Under the pieces are notes generated by a model. That model saw nothing but the letters and a program-made list of their open reading frames with translations. It was not told the origin of the DNA and did no database searches. A program made the position numbers and the translations under genes. A stretch of DNA of 8,393 bases from Pseudomonadota bacterium (lineage in GTDB: Bacteria; Desulfobacterota; Desulfobulbia; Desulfobulbales; Desulfobulbaceae). Shown in pieces: positions 7,525-8,393 of the stretch (position 1 is the first letter of the stretch; each line of letters opens with the position of its first letter). The DNA lies in assembly GCA_009782165.1 (NCBI GenBank), contig WQUH01000297.1, positions 1 through 8,393 on the forward strand, written 5' to 3'.

Positions 7525-8289
7525 ATGTCATCGAAAACGATCAATATAATTGTAAAAATCTGGCGACAGAATGGTCCTCTGGCACAAGGCGTTTTTGAGG
7601 AGCATGCTCTCAAGGATATCAGCACCGACAGTTCTTTCCTGGAAATGATCGACGTGCTGAACGAATGGCTCACCATCAAAGGGCTCGAGCCCATCGCCTT
7701 TGACCACGACTGCCGTGAAGGCATCTGCGGCATGTGCGGCGCGGTGGTCAACGGCACGGCCCACGGCCCGGACAAGGAGACAACCCTGTGCCAGCTCCAC
7801 ATGCGGCGGTTCAAAAATGGCGATACCATCGTCATCGAGCCCTTCCGCTCGCAGGGATTCCCGGTCGTCAAGGATCTGGTCGTCGACCGCTCGGCCCTTG
7901 ACCGGATCATCGCTGCCGGCGGCTATGTCTCGGTCAACACCGGCTCGCCCCAGGACGGGAACACCATCCTCATTCCTCAGCACGTGGCCGAGCAGGCCAT
8001 GGATGCCGCCGCCTGCATCGGTTGCGGCGCCTGTGCCGCCGCCTGCCCCAACGGCACGCCGATGCTGTTCCTCGGCGCCAAGGTGTCGCAACTGGCCTTG
8101 CTGCCGCAGGGCAAACTGGAGGCAAAGAAGCGGGCCATCAACATGGTGCTGCAAATGGACAAGGAAGGTTTCGGCAACTGCGGCAACGAGCGGGAATGCG
8201 AAAACGTCTGCCCGAAGGGCATCACCATCCGCAACATCGCCCGGCTGAACAGGGAGTTCCTCAAGGCGTCGTTCACCATCGACCATTGA
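7525..8289 (+). CDS. sdhB: Succinate dehydrogenase/fumarate reductase iron-sulfur subunit
   Basis: This 254-residue electron-transfer subunit carries three iron-sulfur clusters between the FAD of SdhA and the quinone site at SdhC. The N-terminal ferredoxin-type domain binds a [2Fe-2S] cluster through Cys63, Cys68, Cys71 ([10 protein letters not shown]) and Cys89. The C-terminal domain has [12 protein letters not shown]. By comparison with E. coli SdhB, Cys164, Cys167, Cys170 and Cys229 bind [4Fe-4S], and Cys174, Cys219 and Cys225 bind [3Fe-4S]. The spacings 219-225-229 equal the enteric 206-212-216. All ligands are present, so the protein should be functional. It starts 68 nt after sdhA and is the last gene before a strong terminator. 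The ribosome binding site (GAAGAACGG) is weak, as for the other sdh genes. Confidence 0.98.
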   Translation: MSSKTINIIVKIWRQNGPLAQGVFEEHALKDISTDSSFLEMIDVLNEWLTIKGLEPIAFDHDCREGICGMCGAVVNGTAHGPDKETTLCQLHMRRFKNGDTIVIEPFRSQGFPVVKDLVVDRSALDRIIAAGGYVSVNTGSPQDGNTILIPQHVAEQAMDAAACIGCGACAAACPNGTPMLFLGAKVSQLALLPQGKLEAKKRAINMVLQMDKEGFGNCGNERECENVCPKGITIRNIARLNREFLKASFTIDH

Positions 8290-8318
8290 TCTTGGCCGGC
8301 TCGTTCCGGTCGTACCGA

Positions 8319-8352
8319 GGGTTATGCCGCCAAGCGGCATAACCCTTTTTTT
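8319..8352 (+). terminator. Intrinsic terminator of sdhCAB
   Basis: A perfect 12-bp stem (8319-8330 with 8334-8345, arms GGGTTATGCCGC and GCGGCATAACCC) with a CAA loop is followed directly by seven T residues (8346-8352). It begins 30 nt after the sdhB stop. On the minus strand the bases after the stem are not T-rich, so it works in the plus direction only. Confidence 0.95.
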
Positions 8353-8393
8353 ATCCTCCAACCGGGCAATTCCATTTTCATTGCCCAACGCAA

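Noticed and set aside
8364..8386. Inverted repeat GGGCAAT / ATTGCCC after the sdh terminator
   Set aside because: The stem is seven bp with a nine-nt loop and no T-tract on either strand. With only seven bases left in the window, its context cannot be judged.
7528..8388. A 286-codon minus-strand open frame opposite sdhB and across the terminator
   Set aside because: SdhB is certain on the plus strand, and the frame would read through a strong terminator hairpin.

Overview
The window looks like ordinary chromosome from a GC-rich, anaerobic or respiratory bacterium. I infer a member of the Desulfobacterota, perhaps near the Desulfobulbales. The main reason is a three-gene succinate:quinone oxidoreductase with a single five-helix, di-haem cytochrome b subunit and SdhA/SdhB sequences of the type shared by Bacteroidota and Desulfobacterota. 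This assignment comes from remembered family patterns, not from a search. I see no mobile element, tRNA, rRNA, CRISPR array or phage gene.

The left half (1-4391) is all on the minus strand. Read in the direction of transcription, it holds a small DinB/YfiT-fold protein (3849-4391), a 530-residue uncharacterised protein (2220-3812), tryptophan synthase beta, trpB (837-2075), and tryptophan synthase alpha, trpA (11-793). The first two are 36 nt apart and probably co-transcribed. A 144-nt gap with a hairpin separates them from trpB. TrpB and TrpA form the alpha2beta2 enzyme that makes L-tryptophan from indole-3-glycerol phosphate and serine. Both keep their catalytic residues but carry unusual substitutions around the subunit interface.

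The right half (4760-8289) is on the plus strand and encodes sdhC (cytochrome b), sdhA (flavoprotein) and sdhB (iron-sulfur protein), closed by a strong intrinsic terminator at 8319-8352. Together they form a membrane complex exchanging electrons between succinate/fumarate and, by family, menaquinone. The divergent 368-nt region 4392-4759 must carry the control regions for both directions. It has a consensus -35 box and two small dyads ahead of sdhC.

The most interesting items are two. First, a sequence element recurs at an almost fixed distance (18-19 nt) before the start codons of sdhC, sdhA and, in shorter form, sdhB. Second, the 530-residue protein has a C-terminal half that resembles, by eye, the galactose-1-phosphate uridylyltransferase / HIT fold with an altered histidine motif. 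I found no clear case for a wholly new multi-gene system.
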